NCBI GenBank assembly: GCA_030150315.1
Contig: JASLGB010000113.1
Location: 1 to 6,223, forward strand
DNA from: Dokdonella sp.
Lineage (GTDB): Bacteria; Pseudomonadota; Gammaproteobacteria; Xanthomonadales; Rhodanobacteraceae
Direction of reading: 5' to 3'
DNA: 6,223 nt
Shown: one piece after another, positions 1 through 5,149 of the stretch
Numbering within the stretch: position 1 is the stretch's first letter
Layout: every line of letters starts with the position of its first letter
The notes under the pieces: generated by a model
What the model was told of the DNA's origin: nothing
What the model saw: the letters and a program-made list of their open reading frames with translations, nothing else
Databases searched by the model: none
Made by a program: the position numbers and the translations under genes

Positions 1-27
1 CGGCTTTCCCGAATCCGGCCGCCATGA
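1..27 (+). CDS. possible 3' end of an upstream gene cut by the window edge
   Basis: Frame 1 is open from the first base and stops at a TGA at 25-27, giving only RLSRIRPP. That TGA overlaps the ATG of the carbonic anhydrase homologue (24-26) as ATGA, a spacing common in translationally coupled bacterial operons, and the next gene lacks a visible Shine-Dalgarno sequence. Eight residues are too few to identify a family, and the other two forward frames are also open here, so this is a guess from the overlap alone. Confidence 0.2.
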   Translation, partial: RLSRIRPP

Positions 28-593
28 ACATCCGACCCTACGATGGCCTCTATCCGCGCATTGCCGCCAGCGCGTGGATCGACCCGTCCGCGATCCTGAT
101 CGGCGACATCGTCGTCGGCGAAGACGCCTCCTTCTGGCCCGCCGCGGTCGCGCGCGGCGACGTGCACCACATCCGCATCGGCGCGCGCACCAACATCCAG
201 GACGGTGCCGTGCTGCACGTCACCCACGACGGCCCGTTCACGCCGGGCGGCTTTCCGCTCATCGTCGGCGACGACGTGACCGTCGGCCACGGCGCCATCC
301 TGCACGCCTGCACCATTGGCGATGCCTGCCTGATCGGCATGCATGCGACCGTCATGGATGGTGCGGTGGTGCAGCCGCGCGCAATGGTCGGTGCCGGCGC
401 ACTGGTCGCGCCCGGCAAGATCGTGCGCGAAGGCGAACTCTGGCTCGGCAACCCGGCGCGTTGCGTGCGCAAGCTGTCGGACGAGGAAATCCAGCGGCTG
501 TACTACTCGGCGCAGCAGTATGTGGAATTGAAGAACCGCTATCTGCGCGGGGCCGAAGCGGATCGCCTGTCGCCGGGATCGGGTCCGCGCTGA
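24..593 (+). CDS. gamma-carbonic anhydrase family protein (YrdA-like, left-handed beta-helix)
   Basis: A 189-residue protein of the gamma-class carbonic anhydrase/YrdA family, which forms trimers of left-handed beta-helices built from hexapeptide repeats. The repeats run from about residue 18 to 145 (IGDIVVGEDA, IGARTNIQDG, VGDDVTVGHG, IGDACLIGMH, VGAGALVAPG), followed by a C-terminal helix containing YYSAQQYVELKNRYL. Three histidines fit the metal ligands of the family: His65 in VLHVTHD, and His89 and His94 in VGHGAILH. Arg44 and Gln59, conserved near the metal in the archaeal enzyme Cam, are also present. The acidic proton-shuttle loop of Cam is absent, as in most bacterial homologues, so carbonic anhydrase activity is not assured and the real substrate may differ. 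The protein should be cytosolic, with no signal peptide. The ATG at 24 fits the usual family N terminus (MxIRPY); no Shine-Dalgarno is visible, perhaps because of coupling to an upstream gene. Confidence 0.93.
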   Translation: MNIRPYDGLYPRIAASAWIDPSAILIGDIVVGEDASFWPAAVARGDVHHIRIGARTNIQDGAVLHVTHDGPFTPGGFPLIVGDDVTVGHGAILHACTIGDACLIGMHATVMDGAVVQPRAMVGAGALVAPGKIVREGELWLGNPARCVRKLSDEEIQRLYYSAQQYVELKNRYLRGAEADRLSPGSGPR

Positions 594-604
594 CCGCATT
601 CGAA

Positions 605-636
605 CCGCCTGCGCCGACTCGGTTCGGCGCAGGCGG
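605..636. terminator. perfect 13-bp hairpin between convergent genes, probable bidirectional terminator
   Basis: CCGCCTGCGCCGA (605-617) pairs perfectly with TCGGCGCAGGCGG (624-636) around a six-base loop. It lies 12 bases after the carbonic anhydrase homologue stop and is the strongest inverted repeat in the window. Neither side carries a run of Ts, so it is not a textbook intrinsic terminator. In GC-rich genomes such U-less stems between convergent genes often act as terminators or protect 3' ends from exonucleases; that role here is inference. Confidence 0.65.
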
Positions 637-662
637 GCAATCCTGCCGTGTCCTGCGGTTGC

Positions 663-691
663 GCTGAGCGCTGGCCGCCGCGGCGCTCAGC
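663..691 (-). terminator. second hairpin overlapping the adh stop codon
   Basis: GCTGAGCGC (663-671) pairs with GCGCTCAGC (683-691) over nine base pairs around an 11-base loop. The right arm contains the stop codon of the alcohol dehydrogenase gene (TGA on the minus strand, 689-687). Transcripts of that gene would fold here just after translation ends and would then meet the larger 605-636 hairpin. There is no U-run. It may help termination or protect the 3' end; this is inferred from position only. Confidence 0.4.
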
Positions 692-1739
692 CGGCGAGGC
701 TGGCGTTGTCGATCACGAAGCGGTACTTCACGTCGCTCTTCAGCATGCGCTCGTAAGCCGCGTCGATGTCCTGCGCGCGGATGATCTCGATGTCCGCGAC
801 GATGCCCTTGTCGGCGCAGAAGTCGAGCATTTCCTGCGTTTCGGCAATGCCGCCGATCAGCGAACCGGCGATGGCGCGGCGCTTGAAGATCAGGTTGCCG
901 ATGTCCGGTGTCGGGTGCGGATGCTCGGGCACGCCGACCAGTACCAGCGTGCCGTCGCGCTTGAGCAGCGAGGAAAACGCGTCGAGGTCGTGGCTGGCGG
1001 CGACGGTGTCGAGGATCAGGTCGAAGCTGGCCGCCTGCGCCTTCATCTGCGCGGCATCGCGCGAGATCACGACCTCGTCGGCGCCGAGCGTGCGCGCTTC
1101 CTCGCGCTTGCTTTCGCTGGTGGTGAAGGCGACCACGTGCGCGCCCATCGCGTGCGCGATCTTGATGCCCATGTGGCCGAGGCCGCCGATGCCGACCACG
1201 CCGACCTTCTTGCCGGGGCCGACCTTCCAGTGGCGCAGCGGCGAGTAGGTGGTGATGCCGGCGCACAGCAGCGGCGCGACGGCGGCGAGCTGGTCTTCCG
1301 GGTGGCGGATCTTCAGCACGAACTTCTCATCGACCACGATGCGCTGCGAATAGCCGCCGAGCGTGTGGCCGGGCGCGTCCTTGGTGCGGCCGTTGTAGGT
1401 GCCGACGAAGCCGTTCTCGCAGTACTGCTCCAGTCCTTCCGCGCAGGCGCCGCAGTGCTGGCAGCTGTCGACCAGGCAGCCGACACCGACGGTGTCGCCG
1501 ACCTTGAAACCCTTCACCGCGTCGCCGACCGCACGGACGTGGCCGACGATCTCGTGGCCGGGCACGCACGGAAAGCGCGTGCCCGCCCATTCCGAGCGCA
1601 CGGTATGCAGGTCGGAATGGCACACGCCGCACCAGGCGATCTCGATGGCGACATCGTGTGGGCCGGGTGTCCGGCGTTCGATGTCGAGCGCTTGCAGCGG
1701 TTGGTCGGCGGCGTGTGCGCCCCAGGCTTTGGTGCTCAT
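687..1739 (-). CDS. zinc-dependent, probably NADP-dependent alcohol/aldehyde dehydrogenase (YahK/cinnamyl alcohol dehydrogenase family)
   Basis: A 350-residue medium-chain dehydrogenase/reductase, close in length and motifs to E. coli YahK (349 residues, an NADPH-dependent aldehyde reductase). Catalytic zinc ligands are visible as Cys40 in GVCHSDLH, His62-Glu63 in PGHEIVG, and Cys159 in PLLCAGIT. The structural zinc lobe is Cys93, Cys96, Cys99 and Cys107. The Rossmann glycine motif GIGGLG is at 183-188, and the Ser/Lys/Arg-rich stretch after the second strand (TTSESKRE, 206-213) favours NADPH over NADH. The C-terminal RRAIAGSLIGG and DVKYRFVID stretches are typical of this subgroup. It should reduce a range of aldehydes in the cytosol. 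The start is well supported: AGGAG at 1746-1750 sits six bases upstream of the ATG. It follows tpm on the same strand after 151 bases, a gap long enough to hold its own promoter. Confidence 0.95.
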   Translation of the reverse strand: MSTKAWGAHAADQPLQALDIERRTPGPHDVAIEIAWCGVCHSDLHTVRSEWAGTRFPCVPGHEIVGHVRAVGDAVKGFKVGDTVGVGCLVDSCQHCGACAEGLEQYCENGFVGTYNGRTKDAPGHTLGGYSQRIVVDEKFVLKIRHPEDQLAAVAPLLCAGITTYSPLRHWKVGPGKKVGVVGIGGLGHMGIKIAHAMGAHVVAFTTSESKREEARTLGADEVVISRDAAQMKAQAASFDLILDTVAASHDLDAFSSLLKRDGTLVLVGVPEHPHPTPDIGNLIFKRRAIAGSLIGGIAETQEMLDFCADKGIVADIEIIRAQDIDAAYERMLKSDVKYRFVIDNASLAG

Positions 1740-1890
1740 GCGGTGCTCCTCTCGGTCGGATCAGGCGGATTGTGGCGCGTGGACTGGCGCGCTGCCCATC
1801 ACCACATGCGGCTGGCGCGCGCGAAGTCCAGTCCCGCGATCGCGGTCAGGCCGTCGTGCCCAGTGTCGCGGGCTCCGGTCGTCGGCGCGT
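1740..1890 (-). promoter_or_regulatory. tpm-adh intergenic region with palindromes; possible adh promoter
   Basis: This 151-base gap contains a perfect 12-bp palindrome, CCGCGATCGCGG (1834-1845). It also has an inverted pair GGACTGG (1781-1787) and CCAGTCC (1828-1834) spaced by 40 bases, and a direct repeat CTGGCGCGC (1784-1792 and 1812-1820). On the minus strand a weak promoter-like pair is TGGGCA (1793-1798) and CACAAT (1769-1774) with an 18-base spacer, about 30 bases upstream of the adh start. The symmetry could mark an operator for adh, or fold as RNA after tpm. No known regulator motif was recognised. Confidence 0.3.
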
Positions 1891-2547
1891 TCAGCCGCGG
1901 CGCACGTGTTGCAGGCGCCACACGGCGGTATCCAGCGTGCTCGCGCCGAAGCCGGGCTCATGGGCGAGCAGGTCGCGCCGTTCGAGCAGGTCGAGGTCCC
2001 AGTGCGGTGCGAACCGCGCGCGAACTTCCGCTTCCGGCACCGAAAACGGCGGGCCGGATTTCTCGTGTTGCGGGTATTCCAGGGTGATCAGCAGGCCGCG
2101 GCAGTCGTGCGGCAGCCGCACGTAGAGCTCGTCGACGTAGCGCGCGCGCAGCGCCGGTGGCAGCGCGATCAGGGCGGCGCGGTCGTAGACGCCGGCGCAG
2201 TCGGCAAGAATGTCTTCGTCCAGCGCGAACGCATCGCCGCAGACCAGTTCGATGGTGCCGGCGGTGTGGTGGACGCCGTAGCGCGTTTCGCGCCGCTCCG
2301 GCACCAGCGCGTTTTCCGCAAAGAACTGCTCCACCGCCAACGCCGACAGTTCCACGCCGAGCACGCGGTGGCCCTGCGCGGCGAGCCAGAGCATGTCCAG
2401 CGACTTGCCGGCCAGCGGCACGAACACGCGGCTGCCGCGGGCCAGGCCGAGCGCCGGCCAGTGTTTCGGCAGCAGCGGCAGCACGCGATCGTTGTGGAAG
2501 CCGATGCGGCCTTCGCGCCAGCGTTGCAGCCAGAAGTCGGGATCCAT
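1891..2547 (-). CDS. tpm: thiopurine S-methyltransferase
   Basis: A 218-residue SAM-dependent methyltransferase of the bacterial TPMT family, the usual length. It begins with the family signature MDPDFWLQRWREG, followed by IGFHND (15-20), the SAM-binding segment VFVPLAGKSLDMLWLA (41-56), GHRVLGVELSALAVEQFF (59-76) and the acidic segment CGDAFALD (103-110). YDRAALIALPP (121-131) and LITLEYPQ (153-160) are also typical. The enzyme moves a methyl group from SAM to sulfur, and in bacteria also to selenium or tellurium compounds, so it has been linked to chalcogen detoxification. The natural substrate is uncertain. The usual PLCGKS motif reads PLAGKS (Ala46 in place of Cys). The ATG is fixed by the conserved N terminus, although no clear Shine-Dalgarno precedes it. 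It is separated from the upstream ykgJ-like gene by a strong terminator and probably has its own promoter. Confidence 0.94.
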   Translation of the reverse strand: MDPDFWLQRWREGRIGFHNDRVLPLLPKHWPALGLARGSRVFVPLAGKSLDMLWLAAQGHRVLGVELSALAVEQFFAENALVPERRETRYGVHHTAGTIELVCGDAFALDEDILADCAGVYDRAALIALPPALRARYVDELYVRLPHDCRGLLITLEYPQHEKSGPPFSVPEAEVRARFAPHWDLDLLERRDLLAHEPGFGASTLDTAVWRLQHVRRG

Positions 2548-2578
2548 CGTCGCGTGCAGCCGTTGTGGCGAAGCGGCC

Positions 2579-2584
2579 AGTATA
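2579..2584 (-). promoter_or_regulatory. candidate -10 box for tpm
   Basis: On the minus strand TATACT (five of six matches to TATAAT) ends 31 bases before the tpm ATG. This would place transcription initiation about 25 bases upstream of the gene. No good -35 hexamer is found 16-18 bases further up, because that stretch is the GC-rich stem of the preceding terminator. The box is credible because it stands out in a GC-rich gap and follows a terminator that would otherwise silence tpm. Confidence 0.4.
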
Positions 2585-2595
2585 TCGGCGGCCGG

Positions 2596-2619
2596 AAAAC
2601 CGCCGCGTCAGCGCGGCGG
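2596..2619 (-). terminator. intrinsic terminator of the hemB-aroE-ykgJ unit
   Basis: On the minus strand CCGCCGCG, loop CTGA, and CGCGGCGG form a perfect 8-bp stem with a tetraloop (2600-2619), followed immediately by TTTT (2599-2596). It starts eight bases after the stop codon of the ykgJ-like gene. This is the only place in the window with a GC stem plus a T-run, so it is the best supported terminator. It implies that the upstream unit ends here and tpm is expressed separately, unless there is read-through. Confidence 0.75.
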
Positions 2620-2627
2620 GCACGGAC

Positions 2628-2885
2628 TCAATCCGGCCGCGTGGCGCCGTCGAGATCGGCCAGATAGCGCAGGGCTGCTTCGCGCTCGGCGCCGCACATC
2701 GACGGTGACGGACGCAGGCTGCGGCAGACCGCTGGCCGCTCCGGCTTGCCGAAGATCATGCAGCGCAGTTCGTCGTCCAGTTGCACGCAGGGGATCCCCG
2801 CCGGCTTGCCGTGCGGCATGTCGGGGATCGGCGAGGAAATCGACGGGGCGATGCAGCAGGCGCCGCAGCCGGGACGGCAGTCCAT
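2628..2885 (-). CDS. ykgJ: YkgJ-family cysteine-cluster protein
   Basis: An 85-residue protein of the YkgJ/UPF0153 cysteine-cluster family, which is predicted to bind zinc or an iron-sulfur cluster and has no settled function. Eight cysteines are visible: Cys3, 7, 10 and 11 in MDCRPGCGACC, then Cys33, 42, 54 and 64 in the PCVQLD, RCMIF, VCRSL and MCG contexts. The stretch APSISSPIPDMPHGKPAG (13-30) strongly resembles E. coli YkgJ. A longer in-frame extension upstream is open but runs through aroE in another frame. The ATG at 2885 is chosen because it matches the family N terminus and overlaps the aroE TGA by one base (TGATG), an arrangement that favours translational coupling. It is expected to be cytosolic and co-expressed with aroE. 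Confidence 0.9.
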   Translation of the reverse strand: MDCRPGCGACCIAPSISSPIPDMPHGKPAGIPCVQLDDELRCMIFGKPERPAVCRSLRPSPSMCGAEREAALRYLADLDGATRPD

Positions 2886-3694
2886 CAGCCTTCGCGCAGC
2901 AGGGCGTGGATCGGCGCGGTGTCGGGGCGCGTGCCGTGCCAGAGCGCGAACGATTCGGCGGCCTGTTCGACCAGCATGCCGAGGCCGTCGTGGACTTGCG
3001 ATGCACCGTCGGCGCGCGCCCAGTCCAGGAAAGACTGGGCCGCCTTGCCGTAGGACAGGTCGTAGCAGAACGTCTCGGCGCGCAGGCGCACGCCGGGCAG
3101 CGTGAACGCGGTGCCGGCGTGGCCGGCGGCGCTGGCGTTGACGATCAGGTCGAAGCGGTCGGTCGCGTCGAGTTCGCCAGGGGCGCACGCGAGCGCGCGC
3201 GGCCCGAGCGCATCGGCAAGCGCGTGGGCGCGCTCCGGCGTGCGATTGGTCACGGTCAGGCGCAGCGCGCCGGCTTCGACCAGCGCGAACGCGGCGGCGC
3301 GCGCGGCGCCGCCGGCGCCGATCAGCAACACGCGGCGCTGGGCCGGATCGAAAGCGAGGCGGTCGCGCAAGTCGCGCAGCAGGCCGGCGCCGTCGGTGCT
3401 GTCGCCGTGCCAGCCATTGCCGTCGCGGATCAAGGTATTGACGCTGCCGCTGCGCCGGGCGCGTTCGCTGCGCGTGACGCAGAGCGCGGCGGCATCCTCC
3501 TTCAGCGGCAGCGTGACATTGGCGCCTCGGCCACCGGTGGCGGCGAACGCGGCCAGCGCGGTGGGAAAGCGGTCGCGCCCGGCCTCGATCGCGCGGTACT
3601 CGACCGGGATCCCAAGCTGGGCTCCAAACGCGGCGTGGATGCGCGGCGACAGCGAATGGCTGATCGGCTGGCCGAAGACGGCGTGATGATGCAT
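2885..3694 (-). CDS. aroE: shikimate dehydrogenase (NADP-dependent)
   Basis: A 269-residue AroE, which reduces 3-dehydroshikimate to shikimate with NADPH in the pathway to chorismate and aromatic amino acids. The N-terminal substrate domain shows AVFGQPISHSLSP (5-17) with the shikimate-binding serines Ser14 and Ser16. It continues with GANVTLPLKE containing catalytic Lys65, SVNTL with Asn86, and GDSTDG with catalytic Asp101. The Rossmann domain has GAGGAARA (126-133) and the NADP phosphate-binding NRTPERA (150-156). DGLGMLVEQAA (236-246) closes the substrate site. The common GDNTDG motif reads GDSTDG and the common NATSxG reads NASAAG, both mild departures. The ATG at 3694 aligns with the E. 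coli N terminus; no strong Shine-Dalgarno precedes it. It follows hemB after 77 bases and is probably cotranscribed with it. Confidence 0.96.
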   Translation of the reverse strand: MHHHAVFGQPISHSLSPRIHAAFGAQLGIPVEYRAIEAGRDRFPTALAAFAATGGRGANVTLPLKEDAAALCVTRSERARRSGSVNTLIRDGNGWHGDSTDGAGLLRDLRDRLAFDPAQRRVLLIGAGGAARAAAFALVEAGALRLTVTNRTPERAHALADALGPRALACAPGELDATDRFDLIVNASAAGHAGTAFTLPGVRLRAETFCYDLSYGKAAQSFLDWARADGASQVHDGLGMLVEQAAESFALWHGTRPDTAPIHALLREG

Positions 3695-3771
3695 GGCTCG
3701 GATTCCGGAACGGGAGCCGGAACGTGGTTCGCGGCGACGGTGCGCCGCGCGATCACGCTACCGGCCCGGTT
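3695..3771 (-). other. hemB-aroE spacer with small hairpin and direct repeat
   Basis: The 77-base spacer contains an inverted repeat, CGCGGCG (3730-3736) and CGCCGCG (3743-3749), with a six-base loop. It also has a direct repeat CCGGAACG (3705-3712 and 3717-3724) and a short palindrome ACCGGCCCGGT (3760-3770) next to the hemB stop. There is no T-run, so a full terminator is unlikely; the hairpin could lower read-through or stabilise the hemB end. No convincing promoter for aroE is visible here. Confidence 0.3.
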
Positions 3772-4761
3772 TCATTCGCGCAGCCATCGTGCCGCATCCA
3801 GGGCGAAATAGGTCAGGATGCCGTCCGCGCCGGCGCGGCGGATGCCGGTCAGCGCTTCGAGCACGCAGGCGCGCTCGTCGAGCCAGCCGTTGGCGGACGC
3901 GCCCTTCAGCATCGCGTACTCGCCACTGACCTGGTAGGCGAACGTCGGCACGCCGAACTGGTCCTTCGCGCGGCGCACGATGTCCAGATACGGCATGGCC
4001 GGCTTGACCATGATCATGTCGGCGCCTTCGTCCAGATCCAGCGCGATCTCGCGCAGCGCCTCGTCGGAATTGGCCGGATCCATCTGGTAGGTGTACTTGT
4101 TGCCCTTGCCGAGGTTGCCGGCCGAGCCGACCGCGTCGCGGAACGGCCCGTAGAACGCCGAGGCGTACTTGGCGGAATAGGCGAGGATGCGCGTGTGCAC
4201 GTGTCCGGCGCTTTCCAGCGCGGCGCGGATCGCACCGACGCGGCCGTCCATCATGTCCGACGGCGCGACGATGTCGGCGCCGGCGTCGGCATGCGACACG
4301 GCCTGCTTCACCAGCGCATCGACGGTGAGGTCGTTGACGACGTAACCGGAATCGTCGATCAGGCCGTCCTGGCCGTGCGTGGTGAACGGATCCAGCGCGA
4401 CGTCGGTGATCACGCCCAGTTCCGGGAAGTCCTTCTTCAGCGCGCGCACCGCGCGCTGGGCGAGGCCGTCCGGGTTCCACGCCTCGCGGGCATCCAGCGA
4501 CTTCGCTTCCGGCGGCGTCACCGGAAACAGCGCCAGCGCCGGCACGCCGAGCGACTGCGCCTCGGCGGCGATGCGCAGCAGGCGGTCGATGGACACGCGC
4601 TCGACGCCCGGCATCGACGGCACCGCTTCGGACAGGTCGTGTCCTTCGCGCACGAACACCGGCAGGATCAGATCGGCCGACGTCAGGTCGGTTTCGCGCA
4701 TCAGCGCGCGCGAAAAAGCATCGCGACGCATGCGGCGCAGGCGGGTATTGGGGTAGCTCAT
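3772..4761 (-). CDS. hemB: porphobilinogen synthase (delta-aminolevulinic acid dehydratase), Mg-type
   Basis: A 329-residue HemB, which condenses two 5-aminolevulinate molecules to porphobilinogen in the tetrapyrrole pathway. The two active-site lysines are visible: Lys198 in AYSAKYASAFYGPF and the Schiff-base Lys253 in MVKPAMPYLD. The metal-binding segment DVALDPFTTHGQDG (120-133) carries Ala122, Asp124 and Asp132 where zinc-dependent enzymes have three cysteines. This is the aspartate-rich form known from Pseudomonas aeruginosa, so a magnesium-dependent enzyme is inferred. Glu245 in DEGADMIMVK fits the allosteric magnesium site of that group. The open frame extends upstream to 5025, but the ATG at 4761 is chosen because MSYPNTRLRRMRRDAFSR is the usual family start and the extension looks non-coding. 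A modest AGGGA lies ten bases upstream. It is probably the first gene of a unit with aroE and the ykgJ-like gene. Confidence 0.97.
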   Translation of the reverse strand: MSYPNTRLRRMRRDAFSRALMRETDLTSADLILPVFVREGHDLSEAVPSMPGVERVSIDRLLRIAAEAQSLGVPALALFPVTPPEAKSLDAREAWNPDGLAQRAVRALKKDFPELGVITDVALDPFTTHGQDGLIDDSGYVVNDLTVDALVKQAVSHADAGADIVAPSDMMDGRVGAIRAALESAGHVHTRILAYSAKYASAFYGPFRDAVGSAGNLGKGNKYTYQMDPANSDEALREIALDLDEGADMIMVKPAMPYLDIVRRAKDQFGVPTFAYQVSGEYAMLKGASANGWLDERACVLEALTGIRRAGADGILTYFALDAARWLRE

Positions 4762-4796
4762 GTCACGACCGTCCCTGTGATCCGGGAAAGCCGGCC

Positions 4797-4802
4797 ATTG
4801 TA
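4797..4802 (-). promoter_or_regulatory. candidate -10 box for hemB
   Basis: On the minus strand TACAAT (five of six matches to TATAAT) ends 35 bases before the hemB ATG. It would give a leader of roughly 28 bases containing the AGGGA ribosome site. The expected -35 position (about 4819-4825) has no good TTGACA match, so the promoter may be weak or activator-dependent. It is inferred from sequence alone. Confidence 0.4.
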
Positions 4803-5059
4803 CGCCTGTGCTGCCGGGCGGCATGCGGCGCGGTGTCGCCTGGGCACGACCGGAGGCACATGGGCCGCCGGCGAGCGGCCATCGGGTACAGGACGCGTTG
4901 GCGCGGCACTCAAACGAGCGTGTCCGCAGGCGCGAGGCACGGAAGGACGGATGGCGCGGCTCATCCATTGGGAAAGTCCGCCTTGGCGTGCGGGAGGCGC
5001 CGTGGCGGCGCAATGCCGTTGGCACGCGCCCGGTTTTGTTCAGCTTTAGTTATGTGTCG

Positions 5060-5090
5060 TTGCGGCAAACTGTTAAGTATCCGTTATAAG
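5060..5090 (+). promoter_or_regulatory. candidate promoter of the small SPFH gene
   Basis: TTGCGG (5060-5065) and TATAAG (5085-5090) resemble -35 and -10 boxes with a 19-base spacer, or 18 if TTATAA is taken as the -10. They lie in the AT-rich patch that begins near 5034. Initiation would fall near 5097, leaving a leader of about 50 bases that contains the GGAACG/CGTTCC dyad. The -35 match is partial and the spacing is long, so confidence is moderate. Confidence 0.4.
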
Positions 5091-5110
5091 AATGCCCTGA
5101 CCATTCACAA

Positions 5111-5129
5111 GGAACGCAAAGAACGTTCC
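5111..5129 (+). promoter_or_regulatory. leader dyad GGAACG-N7-CGTTCC
   Basis: GGAACG (5111-5116) and CGTTCC (5124-5129) are perfect inverted arms around CAAAGAA, and the right half includes the 8-bp palindrome GAACGTTC (5121-5128). The dyad lies 20 bases before the start of the small SPFH gene and downstream of its candidate promoter. It could be a 6-bp RNA hairpin in the leader or a site for a dimeric repressor. No specific regulator can be named. Confidence 0.35.
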
Positions 5130-5149
5130 GCAACTCATTGAAGAGTGGA

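Larger units (their letters stand above)
4762..5149. other. divergent intergenic region between hemB and the small SPFH gene
   Basis: This 388-base region separates two genes that point away from each other. From about 4803 to 5030 it is GC-rich and has no reading frame resembling a known protein. It holds only small inverted repeats: GGCCGC/GCGGCC (4863-4880), GCGCCG/CGGCGC (4997-5011) and TGCC/GGCA (5014-5024). From about 5034 to 5149 it turns clearly AT-rich, as expected for promoter and leader DNA of the rightward gene. I see no tRNA, recognised riboswitch or mobile element. Confidence 0.6.

Noticed and set aside
648..2087. 479-codon open frame on the plus strand opposite adh
   Set aside because: Its product is low-complexity, rich in Arg, Ala, Val and Asp, with no family motif. 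It lies antisense to a clear alcohol dehydrogenase, a common artefact of GC-rich third positions.
2628..3188. 186-codon version of the ykgJ-like gene starting at 3188
   Set aside because: The extra 101 residues are Arg-rich and lie inside aroE in another frame. The ATG at 2885 matches the family start.
2393..3811. 472-codon open frame on the plus strand opposite tpm, ykgJ, aroE and two intergenic gaps
   Set aside because: It crosses several real genes and a terminator on the other strand, and its Gly/Ala/Arg-rich product has no recognisable domain.
4762..5025. N-terminal extension of hemB to an ATG at 5025
   Set aside because: The added 88 residues are Arg/Pro-rich with no family similarity. 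HemB proteins start near MSYPNTRLRR, and a TACAAT box lies within the extension.
5019..5034. TTGGCACG, resembling the -24 half of a sigma-54 promoter
   Set aside because: The required GC-containing -12 element at the fixed distance is missing (bases 5033-5034 read GT), so the match is to one half only.
3724..5049. 441-codon open frame on the plus strand opposite hemB
   Set aside because: It is antisense to an unmistakable hemB and has the same Arg/His/Val-rich shadow composition.
4808..5141. small plus-strand open frames of 93 and 102 codons upstream of the SPFH-like gene
   Set aside because: They overlap each other in different frames, are Arg-rich without any motif, and run through the likely promoter and leader of the next gene.
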